The position numbers and the translations under genes are program-made. A stretch of 64,000 bases of DNA, taken from assembly GCA_002344125.1 (NCBI GenBank), contig DDTQ01000012.1, forward strand, positions 124,001-188,000, given 5' to 3'. The stretch comes from Ignavibacteria bacterium UBA2360 (lineage in GTDB: Bacteria; Bacteroidota; Ignavibacteria; Tepidaquicellales; OLB5). Below are positions 43,372 to 51,891 of this stretch, piece by piece (positions within the stretch are counted from its first letter, which is position 1; each line of letters opens with the position of its first letter). Below the pieces are notes generated by a model that saw only the letters and a program-made list of their open reading frames with translations, made no database searches and was not told the origin of the DNA.

Positions 43372-44325
43372 CTAGTTGAGACAGATCTCTTTGGTATTAA
43401 AATATTGAGTTGGAATGGAAGGGGTTTGTATTATTTGAAAAGAAGAAGGTGGCAGTACTTTTTTATCTAAATGTACAAATTTATTTTTAATACCATCCGG
43501 TTCAACATAGATCTCATTGAGCGAGAGCTTGCCGAAGTTATCGCCGAGTATTGAGCCGCCGGAATTGATAAATCTTACGTTCTTCCTTGAATACACCCTG
43601 TTTACATGCTGATGACCATGGAGGACGAGCTCAATACCCAAATCAGAAAATTCCCTGATTATCTTTTTTTTGCCTCGCAGCTTCATTGTTTGCTTTTCAA
43701 TAGCCAGCCAAATAGCTGCGGATGACGCAGCAGTATCACCTGTATCTTTGCTGAAATGATGATGAGTGAGGGCAATTCTGGTTTTATCTTTAAATTTATT
43801 CTCTTCCAGGATACTCTCAATGAACCGGAGTTTGCCTGTGGATATTTTTCCGTTGGATGCGAACGGATTTTTCATTACCGAATACGGTGCAATTGAGTTG
43901 AATCCGGAAATTACAATGTTATCAAGCTCTTTAACGAAAGGAAAATAACTGCCATGCGGGTTTATATTCTTTTCGAAGGTTTCTCTGAAGTAATAGACAA
44001 ATTCATTTACCTTGCTGTAAAAGTTCGTTTTCCTGCATTTAGCGGGGAAGTTGATAACATCTTCGGCAAGATGAACGCCGCCGAAGATATCGTGGTTACC
44101 TATAATTACCGTTAGTTTATCCCTGTGAAGCAGACCGGCATTTTTGAAAACTGACCGTGCCAGCTCAAATGAGGCAGGTTCGGCGTTTTCGGTGATATCA
44201 CCTGAAATTATCAGGTGGTCGTATTTGTTGTTGATGATGTATTCAATTAAATGCAGGGTATTATAATAATTTTCCTTTTTATAATTTGCATCTAAGTGAA
44301 GATCTGATATGTGAGCGATTTTCAT
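43372..44325 (-). CDS. Calcineurin-like metallophosphoesterase
   Basis: 317 residues. All metal-site motifs are present: SDLHLD (Asp8, His10), GDITEN (Asp43), GNHD (76-79), a later THHHF and GHQH. No signal peptide, so cytoplasmic. Substrate is unknown; relatives act on cyclic nucleotides, phosphodiesters and phosphoproteins. The upstream intergenic DNA carries 11-bp phased CTAACA repeats in its direction, which suggests phosphate control. It is divergent from a HisN-like phosphatase. Confidence 0.88.
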   Translation of the reverse strand: MKIAHISDLHLDANYKKENYYNTLHLIEYIINNKYDHLIISGDITENAEPASFELARSVFKNAGLLHRDKLTVIIGNHDIFGGVHLAEDVINFPAKCRKTNFYSKVNEFVYYFRETFEKNINPHGSYFPFVKELDNIVISGFNSIAPYSVMKNPFASNGKISTGKLRFIESILEENKFKDKTRIALTHHHFSKDTGDTAASSAAIWLAIEKQTMKLRGKKKIIREFSDLGIELVLHGHQHVNRVYSRKNVRFINSGGSILGDNFGKLSLNEIYVEPDGIKNKFVHLDKKVLPPSSFQIIQTPSIPTQYFNTKEICLN

Positions 44326-44351
44326 AGATGTTTTTCTATATACTTTTGATC

Positions 44352-44396
44352 CAAAGTTATGTTATTTTTGTTAGGATATTGTTAGCGATATGTAAG
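44352..44396 (-). promoter_or_regulatory. Predicted Pho box and -7 element for the metallophosphoesterase
   Basis: Read on the minus strand: CTTACA (44396-44391), CTAACA (44385-44380) and CTAACA (44374-44369), each 11 bases apart, then TAACTTTG (44359-44352), an exact TAnnTTTG -7 element. It lies 27 bases before the start codon. The repeats occupy the -35 side, as expected of an activator-dependent Pho promoter. Confidence 0.6.
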
Positions 44397-44451
44397 CTAA
44401 GTATTATTATTTACAGCGTGGGTGTTTAATTAATTAAGATTAAATTCAGCC

Positions 44452-44488
44452 TTAACATAAAACTAACAATTAACGGTTAATTTTAATG
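44452..44488 (+). promoter_or_regulatory. Weak Pho box candidate for the HisN-like gene
   Basis: TTAACA (44452) and CTAACA (44463) are 11 bases apart, and TTAATG starts 20 bases after the second (44483). This fits the last three positions of the layout seen elsewhere, but the first hexamer is missing and the last sits only four bases before the ATG. Confidence 0.4.
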
Positions 44489-44492
44489 TGAT

Positions 44493-45302
44493 ATGGAAAT
44501 TAAAAATAAACAGTTAGAGCGGTATAAGGATTTCGCTGAAAAGACAGTAAAGAAAGCGAATCTTATAACCTTGAAATATTATTCAAAAAAAATTAAATAC
44601 AGGGTGAAAGAAAATCTGACACCTGTAACCGCAGCGGATATAAAAGCGGAAAACTTCATCCTCGGCAGAATTAAGGAAAAATTCCCTGAACACAGCATTC
44701 ACGCTGAAGAGCATGGCAGTTCAGATAAGAGATCCGATTTCAAATGGATAATCGATCCGATAGACGGTACAAAGAACTTCATGAGGAAATATCCTTTCTG
44801 GGGCACACTGCTTGCGCTGGAATTCCAGGGAGAGGTTGTGCTTGGAGTTATATCAATGCCTGCGCTTAAGGAATTCTATGTTGCCGCCAAAGGTAAGGGC
44901 TGCTATATGAATGGCAAGAAGATGAAAGTGAGCAAGGTTAAAAAGCTGAAGGATTCATATCTGATACACGGGGGCCTGAATTATATTTTCAGTGAACCGT
45001 ACAGGCAGAATTTTGTTAATCTTGTTAGCAGTACATATTATGACAGGGGATTCGGTGATTGCCACGGCCATACTTATATTATAAACGGAAAAGCTGAGGT
45101 AATGGTCGATCCGCATGTTGCGCCGTACGATGTTGCCCCCATAAAGATATGCGTTGAAGAAGCAGGCGGCAGGTTTACTGATATTCACGGCAACAATACA
45201 ATATATTCCGGCAGTGCGGTAGTGACAAACGGAAGGGTTCACGATGCAGTATTGGAACTGCTTAATGAGAATCTGGAGAGCCGCGAAATAACGAAGGATT
45301 GA
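44493..45302 (+). CDS. hisN: Inositol-monophosphatase-family phosphatase, HisN-like
   Basis: 269 residues. Metal-site motifs: AEEHG at 71-75, DPIDGTKNF at 88-96 with Asp88, Asp91 and Gly92, and the late APYDVAPIKICVEEAGG. The stretch FMRKYPFWGTLLALEF after DGT is typical of histidinol-phosphatase HisN rather than SuhB. The enzyme would remove phosphate from histidinol phosphate. No other his genes are close by, so a broader phosphatase role is possible. There is no clear ribosome site, common in this phylum. Confidence 0.82.
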   Translation: MEIKNKQLERYKDFAEKTVKKANLITLKYYSKKIKYRVKENLTPVTAADIKAENFILGRIKEKFPEHSIHAEEHGSSDKRSDFKWIIDPIDGTKNFMRKYPFWGTLLALEFQGEVVLGVISMPALKEFYVAAKGKGCYMNGKKMKVSKVKKLKDSYLIHGGLNYIFSEPYRQNFVNLVSSTYYDRGFGDCHGHTYIINGKAEVMVDPHVAPYDVAPIKICVEEAGGRFTDIHGNNTIYSGSAVVTNGRVHDAVLELLNENLESREITKD

Positions 45303-45304
45303 CT

Positions 45305-45390
45305 ATCATTTGCGAGCGAAGCGGTGCAATCTCATCAAGGAAGTCTTTAGTTGGCACTATTATTGAGATCGCTTCGTCACTTCGATCCCC
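45305..45390. repeat. Dispersed repeat fragments, including an inverted piece of the 48-bp element
   Basis: TGCGAGCGAAGCGGTGCAAT then CTCAT (about 45310-45334) is the reverse complement of the start of the 48-bp unit, with differences. About 35 bases on, GAGATCGCTTCGTCACTTCG (45365-45384) is a further short repeat of similar composition. Confidence 0.6.
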
Positions 45391-45415
45391 GTAAATATTT
45401 TAGAACTTTGACGAA

Positions 45416-45449
45416 GCCTCTTTGATTGTAATATCAAGGGGGCTTTTTT
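45416..45449 (+). terminator. Terminator after the HisN-like gene
   Basis: GCCTCTTTGA and TCAAGGGGGC form a 10-bp stem (two G-U pairs) with an eight-base loop and a six-T run. Confidence 0.82.
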
Positions 45450-45502
45450 GTTGGTTTTTATATGAATAGAAATAGATAAATTGCGGATTAACAGGTAATT
45501 TA

Positions 45503-46261
45503 ATGATATATACTCTTTTATACTCGCTGATAGCAGGGATTGTAACGGGTTTTATAGTATCGGTGCCGCCTTTGGGGCCAATTGCCTTTGCGCTGATCTC
45601 AAAAGGGTTTAAGGGTGAAGTTAAGGATGGAATGGCGATAGCGTCGGGTTCCGCTTTTATGGATATGGTGTATGCTATAATCGCTTTTGGTGGTATATCA
45701 CTTTTCATATCATTTTTACCTGTAAGTTTTGAGCAGGCTATAAACAGCAACATCAGTACGATACAGATCGTATTAACATACGCGGGGTGCGTGGTAGTAA
45801 TAGTTTATGGTATCAAAATAATGCGCACGAAACTTGACCTGGATAAGTTTGAAGCAAAAGAATCAGAGCACCTGAGTAAAGCCAGGGGAAGAGCAAAGGA
45901 TTTGGCTGCTAAATCTCATGTGCCGCAGGGTGAATCCAACTTCTTCGGGCAGTTTTTGATGGGAGTAATGCTTTGCATTTCTTCTATTACGCTGCCGGCA
46001 TCATGGGTAATACTTGTAGGGTATGTTAAAAGCTTCGGCGTACTGGATAATTCTGTACTGAGCGGTTTTCTGTTTGCAGCAGGCGCATTTACAGGTACCG
46101 TTTTGTGGTTCTGGCTGCTGCTTAAGTTGATAGCCGGTAACAAGCACAGGATTGACAAGAATACTATAAGTAAACTAAACTTTTACGCGGGAATAGTTTT
46201 AATTATCCTGGGAATATTTTTATTCAGCAAGGCAACCGGTACAGTGTTCGATATTTTCTAG
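45503..46261 (+). CDS. LysE/RhtB-family exporter
   Basis: 252 residues with six membrane segments. The N-terminal GIVTGFIVSVPPLGPIAFAL and GMAIASGSAFMDMVYAIIAF are the LysE-family signature. A charged loop of about 45 residues (KFEAKESEHLSKARGRAK) separates the two halves. Members export amino acids or small metabolites; substrate here is unknown. It lies between the HisN-like gene and the dcw cluster and shows no co-transcription with either. Confidence 0.85.
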   Translation: MIYTLLYSLIAGIVTGFIVSVPPLGPIAFALISKGFKGEVKDGMAIASGSAFMDMVYAIIAFGGISLFISFLPVSFEQAINSNISTIQIVLTYAGCVVVIVYGIKIMRTKLDLDKFEAKESEHLSKARGRAKDLAAKSHVPQGESNFFGQFLMGVMLCISSITLPASWVILVGYVKSFGVLDNSVLSGFLFAAGAFTGTVLWFWLLLKLIAGNKHRIDKNTISKLNFYAGIVLIILGIFLFSKATGTVFDIF

Positions 46262-46355
46262 TATATAATAGTAACAGAAGAAATAAACAAAAATTTCTAC
46301 CGAATACCCCTTAAAATAAAAATTACAAATAACTGAAAAAATAGCGAAAAAACCC

Positions 46356-46385
46356 TTGACATATGGATTTTTTTTCGTATTTTTG
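46356..46385 (+). promoter_or_regulatory. dcw cluster promoter
   Basis: TTGACA (46356) and TATTTTTG (46378-46385, exact TAnnTTTG) with 19 bases between TTG and the -7 element. This is the best promoter in the window. The MraZ-type repeats begin three bases downstream. Confidence 0.75.
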
Positions 46386-46387
46386 TA

Positions 46388-46417
46388 GTGGAGGAAAATG
46401 GAGGAAAGTGGAGGATT
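46388..46417 (+). promoter_or_regulatory. Predicted MraZ operator (three 10-bp repeats)
   Basis: GTGGAGGAAA, ATGGAGGAAA and GTGGAGGATT lie head to tail at 46388, 46398 and 46408, followed by a weaker TTTGGGATTT. MraZ proteins bind short G-rich direct repeats at about 10-bp phase ahead of their own gene. Placement at the transcript start fits repression. Confidence 0.72.
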
Positions 46418-46482
46418 TGGGATTTCGCCACGCTTTCACCCTAAAACCAATCAAAATCACTCAAAAATAATAAAAAAATTAA

Positions 46483-46944
46483 TTGTTTCAAGGGCACTCA
46501 AATACAACTATTGATGAAAAAGGCAGATTAATAATTCCTGCCAAGTTCCGCAAGCATATTTTGCCGGAAGCCAATGGTATTTTGAACGCGACCCTTGGAA
46601 GGGATAACTGCATCTGGATATTTCCTTCAAATGAATGGATGAAGGTACTCGAAACCGTACGATCGACCAATCCATATACTGATGATGAAGTATTGATGAG
46701 AAGACAGATGTTCTATTATGCCGATGAGCTTACAGTTGATTCGCAGCACAGAATTTTAATACCGCAGGAAATGAAAGAAATTACAGGTATAAAAAAGGAT
46801 GTATTGCTGATAGGACAGTTAGAGCGAATTGAGCTTTGGAATCCCGATACTTACAACAAGTACTTAAAGGGAAGCTCTGATTCATACGAAGGCGTAATGC
46901 AGAAAGTTATGACAAAGCTTTATACCAAAAATACCGGTGAGTAA
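46483..46944 (+). CDS. mraZ: Transcriptional regulator MraZ
   Basis: 153 residues, TTG start at 46483. Two SpoVT/AbrB-like halves: NTTIDEKGRLIIPAKFRKHI and ADELTVDSQHRILIPQEMKE with the DxxGR/R signature in each. MraZ is a ring-forming DNA-binding repressor of the dcw cluster. It is first in the cluster and lies directly behind the repeats at 46388-46417. Its stop is three bases from the rsmH start. Confidence 0.93.
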   Translation: MFQGHSNTTIDEKGRLIIPAKFRKHILPEANGILNATLGRDNCIWIFPSNEWMKVLETVRSTNPYTDDEVLMRRQMFYYADELTVDSQHRILIPQEMKEITGIKKDVLLIGQLERIELWNPDTYNKYLKGSSDSYEGVMQKVMTKLYTKNTGE

Positions 46945-46947
46945 ATT

Positions 46948-47877
46948 TTGGATGAAGAATTCTATCATGAGCCGGTACTTTTAAACGAAACAATTTTGTA
47001 CCTGCTGGGTAAAACCGGCAGCAGCAAAGATGCACACAGGGTTTATGTTGACTGCACACTCGGAGGCGGCGGTTATACTAAAAAAATATTAGAAGATACA
47101 TCTGAAGATACAAGGGTTTTAGCAATTGATAGAGATGTGTATGCCGTCAGGCATACAAAGAGCGTTCTTTCAGAATACGGAAGCCGTGTAATCTTTTCAC
47201 AAAGCAACTTTGGCGATATTAAAAAGATCGTCAGTGATGAGGGGCTGGAAACGATAGACGGAATAGTAATGGACCTGGGGCTTTCAACCTACCAGCTGAG
47301 CAGCGAAGCAGGCTTTAGTTATCAGAAAGATACAAGCCTGGATATGCGGGCGGATAAGAGCCAGCAGCTTACGGCCGCGGATGTGCTGAATACTTATTCA
47401 GCGCAGGAACTTGCTGAGATTTTGTATAAGTTCGGAGAGATGCGTTACAGCAGGCAGATAGCCGCTGAAATTGTTCAGCAGAGAAGTGAAACCAAGTTTG
47501 AAACAACATTCCAGCTGGTTGAACTGCTGAAGAAAAAAGTGCCTCCAAGGTTTTTGAACAGTGATCTTTCGAGGCTTTTCCAGGCGATAAGGATAGAAGT
47601 TAACAATGAACTTGAAAATCTTGAGCGGGTTTTAAAGGATTCAGTTGATCTGTTAAGTGAAGGAGCCAGGATTGTTGCGGTATCATATCACTCCCTGGAA
47701 GACAGGATAGTAAAAAACGCGCTGCGCGCAGATGAAGGGCTGAGGGTGCTAACCAAAAAACCGGTTGAAGCGACAGAAGAAGAAATAGCCGCAAACATAA
47801 GATCACGAAGCGCCAAGTTAAGGGCAGCTGAGAAAAATTCAGAAAAGAAATTAAGCAAAAATAAATACAGGCAGTAA
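46948..47877 (+). CDS. rsmH: 16S rRNA C1402 N4-methyltransferase RsmH
   Basis: 309 residues, TTG start. HEPVLLNET at the N-terminus, SAM-binding DCTLGGGGYTKKIL, VMDLGLSTYQLS, RADKSQ and FQAIRIEVNNELENL with AVSYHSLEDRIVK near the end, all family signatures. It methylates C1402 of 16S rRNA. Second gene of the dcw cluster, as in most bacteria. Confidence 0.96.
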   Translation: MDEEFYHEPVLLNETILYLLGKTGSSKDAHRVYVDCTLGGGGYTKKILEDTSEDTRVLAIDRDVYAVRHTKSVLSEYGSRVIFSQSNFGDIKKIVSDEGLETIDGIVMDLGLSTYQLSSEAGFSYQKDTSLDMRADKSQQLTAADVLNTYSAQELAEILYKFGEMRYSRQIAAEIVQQRSETKFETTFQLVELLKKKVPPRFLNSDLSRLFQAIRIEVNNELENLERVLKDSVDLLSEGARIVAVSYHSLEDRIVKNALRADEGLRVLTKKPVEATEEEIAANIRSRSAKLRAAEKNSEKKLSKNKYRQ

Positions 47878-47932
47878 CACAGCAAAGCGTAAAAATAAAA
47901 ACAAAAATTTCAGAGCGAATAAGAACTATGTA

Positions 47933-48247
47933 ATGAGAAACCCGAAACAAAGAAAAATATCCCTGTTTAACCTTATGGTAATGCTGTTCATAACGGCGGG
48001 GATCATAATCTTCTTTGTTAATAATATAATAGCGGTAAATGCAATAGTAACAGATAGTAACAATGTAAGAACAGAAATAAACAAAACCGTTACATCGAAC
48101 AATAACCTTCAGACAGAAATAGAGAGATTAACCAATTTTGATAATATAAGAAGCACCGCAGTTGATAAACTTGGACTGCAGTACTCAAACATAAAACCTA
48201 AAAAGATCACAATAGAGAGGTCTCGACTGGAAGAAATTACACAGTAG
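47933..48247 (+). CDS. ftsL: Cell division protein FtsL
   Basis: 104 residues. A basic start, one membrane segment at about 12-35, then a coiled coil (VRTEINKTVTSNNNLQTEIE) and a closing STAVDKLGLQYSNIKP, which is the FtsL end pattern. Sequence is little conserved in the family; position between rsmH and ftsI decides the call. It forms a complex with FtsQ(DivIB) and FtsB in the divisome. Confidence 0.82.
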   Translation: MRNPKQRKISLFNLMVMLFITAGIIIFFVNNIIAVNAIVTDSNNVRTEINKTVTSNNNLQTEIERLTNFDNIRSTAVDKLGLQYSNIKPKKITIERSRLEEITQ

Positions 48248-48294
48248 GTAAATAAATAAAATACATAAGTGCCGGTGCGAAGCCGGAAATTGTT

Positions 48295-50400
48295 ATGCGG
48301 GAAAGAACAAACACAAATATTAAGGCAAACACAGATAGAAGAATAACGATCTTTATGGCTGTGTTTGCCTTATTATTTTTGGTGATCATGTATAAACTGT
48401 TCAACATCCAGGTTCTGGATGCCGCCCGGTACCAGCTGGCGGCAAAAAAACAGTATGAAAGCAAAATTTCGCTGAAGTCATCCCGCGGAATAATTTTTGA
48501 CCGCAAAATGAACGCTTTGGTATCCAACATTATTATGTATTCATTTGCTGCTGACCCTAACATGGTGGATAATAAGGATTCTGTGGCGGCTGTATTCGCA
48601 TCGATATTCAAGAAGGATAAGAGTTTCTATATTGATAAGCTGAATACAAAAAATACATCATTTGTCTGGCTTGAAAGAAGAATTGACCCGAGCTATGAAG
48701 CGCAGGTAAAAGATATAAATTTTTCGGGTGTAATAAAGCTTAATGAACCCAACCGAATATTCAATTATGATAAACTCACATCTCAGCTGGTAGGCTATAC
48801 AAACATAGATAATAACGGTTTAAGCGGAATTGAGCTTGAGCTTGACGAAATGCTTTCCGGTAAGGAAGGTTATGTGGTAATGCAAAAGGACGGCCTGGGC
48901 AGAAAACGACCCGCAGTTGAATATCCCAGGCAGGAACCTGTTGACGGCAATAATGTGATATTGACTATCGATATGAATATTCAGAAGATAGTTGAGGAAG
49001 AACTTTCCGCAGGAGTTGAGATCAACAACGCCGCGGGCGGCAAGGTAATAGTGATGAATGTGAAGACAGGTGAACTCCTGGCGATGCATTCAATCAATCT
49101 TGAAGGCGGAAGCCATGATAAAATAGCAGAAATAACTGACCTGTACGAGCCGGGTTCAACATTTAAAATTATCACCGGCGCTGCCGCGCTTGAAGAAAGT
49201 ATTTTAAGCAAGTATGATGTTATAAATACTTACGGCGGCGAGTATATGAACATTAAGGATGCCCACAAATACTCCAGCTTAACTTTCCAGCAGGTGATAG
49301 AACAATCAAGCAATGTCGGAACTATCCAGGTTGCCAACAGGCTTGGAAGAGAAAAATTTTATAAGTATGCCAGGGATTTTGGATTTGGAATAACAACAGG
49401 CCTTGACCTTCCGGGCGAAATGAGAGGCAGGCTTAAAAGACCGGTTGAGTTTTCGCCGGTTTCGCTAAATTACATGTCAATAGGATACGAAGTACTTGTT
49501 ACGGCATTGCAGATGGCGAACGCTTACGCATGCGTAGCAAACGGCGGAATGATGATGAAGCCGTTTATTATTAAGAAAGTACTTGCCCCTGATGGCACTT
49601 TGCTGAAAGAGTACAAACCTGTTGAAATAAGAAATGTAATTTCGAAGAATACTTCAAAAATGCTTACTGAGCTTTTTGTGGGTGTTGTTGAAAGAGGCAC
49701 CGGTAAGGACGCGTACATTGAGAACATTAAAGTCGCAGGAAAGACCGGAACATCACAAAAAATGGTTGAAGGGAAGTATTCAAAGAGCAAATACACATCA
49801 TCATTTATAGGTTATTTTCCCGCGGAAAATCCGCAGATAGTTGTCGCGGTGATAATGGATGCTCCCGGAAACGGTGAAATATACGGCGGCAAAGTTTCAG
49901 CGCCGATATTCAGGAAGATCTCTGAGAGAATTATTAATCTTACCGGTCTTCATGAATTTTCAGCGCCTGAATACAACGCTGATGTAGTATTAACGAGTGA
50001 CAGCAAGGTTGAGAAGACTCCTTTAAATCTGGTAAATTTTGATATCAGCGATGCAGTGAAGTTTCTGAATGAAAATGAACTGCCATTTGAGGTTGAGGGT
50101 CCAAGGAAAAATGCCATTGTGATCTCCCAGGAATCAGTTACAGATGAAAAAGGCGCCAAAAAGATCAGGCTTGTGACAGCAGGCGCGAACACCGATAAAT
50201 TTTCGAAAGAGAACGGGTTAAAAATGCCTGACCTTCGCGGTATGAGTGTCAGGAAATGCATCAAGATCATGTCAACGCTTGGGGTTGATTACAAAGTTAA
50301 CGGTTCAGGTAAAGTATCGGTGCAGGTACCCGAAGCCGGTACGCAGCTTGTTAAGAACCAGACGGTTATTATTAACTGTGATTCGCCTGATAAATTTTAA
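48295..50400 (+). CDS. ftsI: Division transpeptidase FtsI (PBP3) with PASTA domain
   Basis: 701 residues. One membrane segment (about 17-37), a dimerisation region with SSRGIIFDRKMNALVSN, and the transpeptidase domain with active Ser in EPGSTFKI (about 288), SSN at about 338-340 and KTG in AGKTGTSQ (about 483). The last 60 residues are a PASTA domain (MPDLRGMSVRKCIKIM, ending VIINC). Class B PBP without transglycosylase, partner of FtsW. The stop is directly followed by the murE ATG. Confidence 0.94.
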   Translation: MRERTNTNIKANTDRRITIFMAVFALLFLVIMYKLFNIQVLDAARYQLAAKKQYESKISLKSSRGIIFDRKMNALVSNIIMYSFAADPNMVDNKDSVAAVFASIFKKDKSFYIDKLNTKNTSFVWLERRIDPSYEAQVKDINFSGVIKLNEPNRIFNYDKLTSQLVGYTNIDNNGLSGIELELDEMLSGKEGYVVMQKDGLGRKRPAVEYPRQEPVDGNNVILTIDMNIQKIVEEELSAGVEINNAAGGKVIVMNVKTGELLAMHSINLEGGSHDKIAEITDLYEPGSTFKIITGAAALEESILSKYDVINTYGGEYMNIKDAHKYSSLTFQQVIEQSSNVGTIQVANRLGREKFYKYARDFGFGITTGLDLPGEMRGRLKRPVEFSPVSLNYMSIGYEVLVTALQMANAYACVANGGMMMKPFIIKKVLAPDGTLLKEYKPVEIRNVISKNTSKMLTELFVGVVERGTGKDAYIENIKVAGKTGTSQKMVEGKYSKSKYTSSFIGYFPAENPQIVVAVIMDAPGNGEIYGGKVSAPIFRKISERIINLTGLHEFSAPEYNADVVLTSDSKVEKTPLNLVNFDISDAVKFLNENELPFEVEGPRKNAIVISQESVTDEKGAKKIRLVTAGANTDKFSKENGLKMPDLRGMSVRKCIKIMSTLGVDYKVNGSGKVSVQVPEAGTQLVKNQTVIINCDSPDKF

Positions 50401-51891
50401 ATGAAGTTCAGCAATATGATAGCACAGACGGAAAATGAAATCTTGAGACTTGATGAAAGCTTTGATTTTACAATCAATAAGCTGACATCAAATTCGAACA
50501 ATGTTGAACAAAACGACATTTTCTTCGCTGTGAAGGGGTTTGTATCCGACGGGAATAAGTACATTGAAGATGCCTTTGAAAAAGGCGCTAAAGCGGTAAT
50601 TACTGATGGAGAGCCGGGCATAACTGACAGCAGGATCCACAAAGTAAAAGACGTACGAAAGACAATGGCTTTGATGAGCGCTGCTTTTTACGGCAAGCCT
50701 TCCGGTAAGATGAAAATGATTGGGGTTACGGGCACAAACGGTAAGACGACAGTTACTTCAATAATAAATTTCGTACTGCAATCAGCCGGAAAAAAAACAG
50801 GGCTTATCGGCACTAACGGCAATTATATAAATAAGAGGTACCTGAAAACAGAGCATACAACACCAGACGCAATTGAGCTGAACAAAGTTCTCAGCGAAAT
50901 GGCTGATGAAGGCGTTGAAACGGTTATAATGGAAGTTTCATCACACTCGCTGGAGCTTAAAAGAGTATATGGTATCGAGTTTGATATAGCTGTGTTCACA
51001 AATCTTACTCCTGAGCATCTTGATTTCCACAAAACAATGGAAAGCTATTTTGAATCAAAAAAATTATTGTTTGATTCTTTGCAAAGGATAGGAAAAAAGG
51101 GAATACCTACAGCGGCTATATACAACTGCAATGATGAATTCGGCTCAAGGATAGTCTCGAATTCAGAAGCTGAAAGAATAGCTTACGGGTTTGGCTGCGG
51201 AACTTATACAGCCAGGGATATAGAGATGAATATCAACGGAATGCATTTTGAGGTGCTGGTTCCGCATAACGGTGAAGATATTGAAAAGATAAAGATCTAC
51301 ACAAAACTGACAGGTAAGTTCAATGTACACAATATACTCGCAGCAGCAGCTGCGCTTAAGATAATGGGTATAAGTTACAGGGATATTGTTAAGTACATCG
51401 CGGAATTTACCGCTGTTGACGGCAGATTTAACCGCATTAAGTTAAATAACGGCGCTGATGCAATTATAGATTACTCGCATACGCCGGATTCACTAAAGAA
51501 AGCGATAGCGGCGATAAGAGAAATTCTTGATGAAAGCGGATCGAATGGTAAGATAATTACAGTTTTCGGCTGCGGAGGCAACAGGGATATAAGTAAGCGC
51601 CCTGAAATGGGAAAGATAGCCGCCGCAGGCAGCAGCGAAGTTATCATTACTTCCGATAATCCCAGGTTTGAAGAACCGATGGAGATAATTGAAGCAATAA
51701 AATCAGGGATTACCAGTGATAATTATACTATCGAAGAAAACAGGGAACTGGCCATAAAAAAAGCTATTGAGCTAAGCAGTAAAGGTGATATTATTCTGAT
51801 CGCGGGTAAGGGCCATGAAACATACCAGGAGATAAAAGGAATAAAATATCTATTGAGTGATAAAGAAATTGCTGAAAAATACGGAAAATGA
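50401..51891 (+). CDS. murE: UDP-MurNAc-tripeptide ligase MurE
   Basis: 496 residues. ATP site GTNGKTTV at about 110-117, substrate motif EVSSHSLEL and the amino-acid-selecting DNPR at about 419-422 in SDNPRFEEP. The DNPR form selects meso-diaminopimelate, so the wall is DAP-type. It starts on the base after the ftsI stop and overlaps murF by four bases (ATGA). Confidence 0.95.
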   Translation: MKFSNMIAQTENEILRLDESFDFTINKLTSNSNNVEQNDIFFAVKGFVSDGNKYIEDAFEKGAKAVITDGEPGITDSRIHKVKDVRKTMALMSAAFYGKPSGKMKMIGVTGTNGKTTVTSIINFVLQSAGKKTGLIGTNGNYINKRYLKTEHTTPDAIELNKVLSEMADEGVETVIMEVSSHSLELKRVYGIEFDIAVFTNLTPEHLDFHKTMESYFESKKLLFDSLQRIGKKGIPTAAIYNCNDEFGSRIVSNSEAERIAYGFGCGTYTARDIEMNINGMHFEVLVPHNGEDIEKIKIYTKLTGKFNVHNILAAAAALKIMGISYRDIVKYIAEFTAVDGRFNRIKLNNGADAIIDYSHTPDSLKKAIAAIREILDESGSNGKIITVFGCGGNRDISKRPEMGKIAAAGSSEVIITSDNPRFEEPMEIIEAIKSGITSDNYTIEENRELAIKKAIELSSKGDIILIAGKGHETYQEIKGIKYLLSDKEIAEKYGK

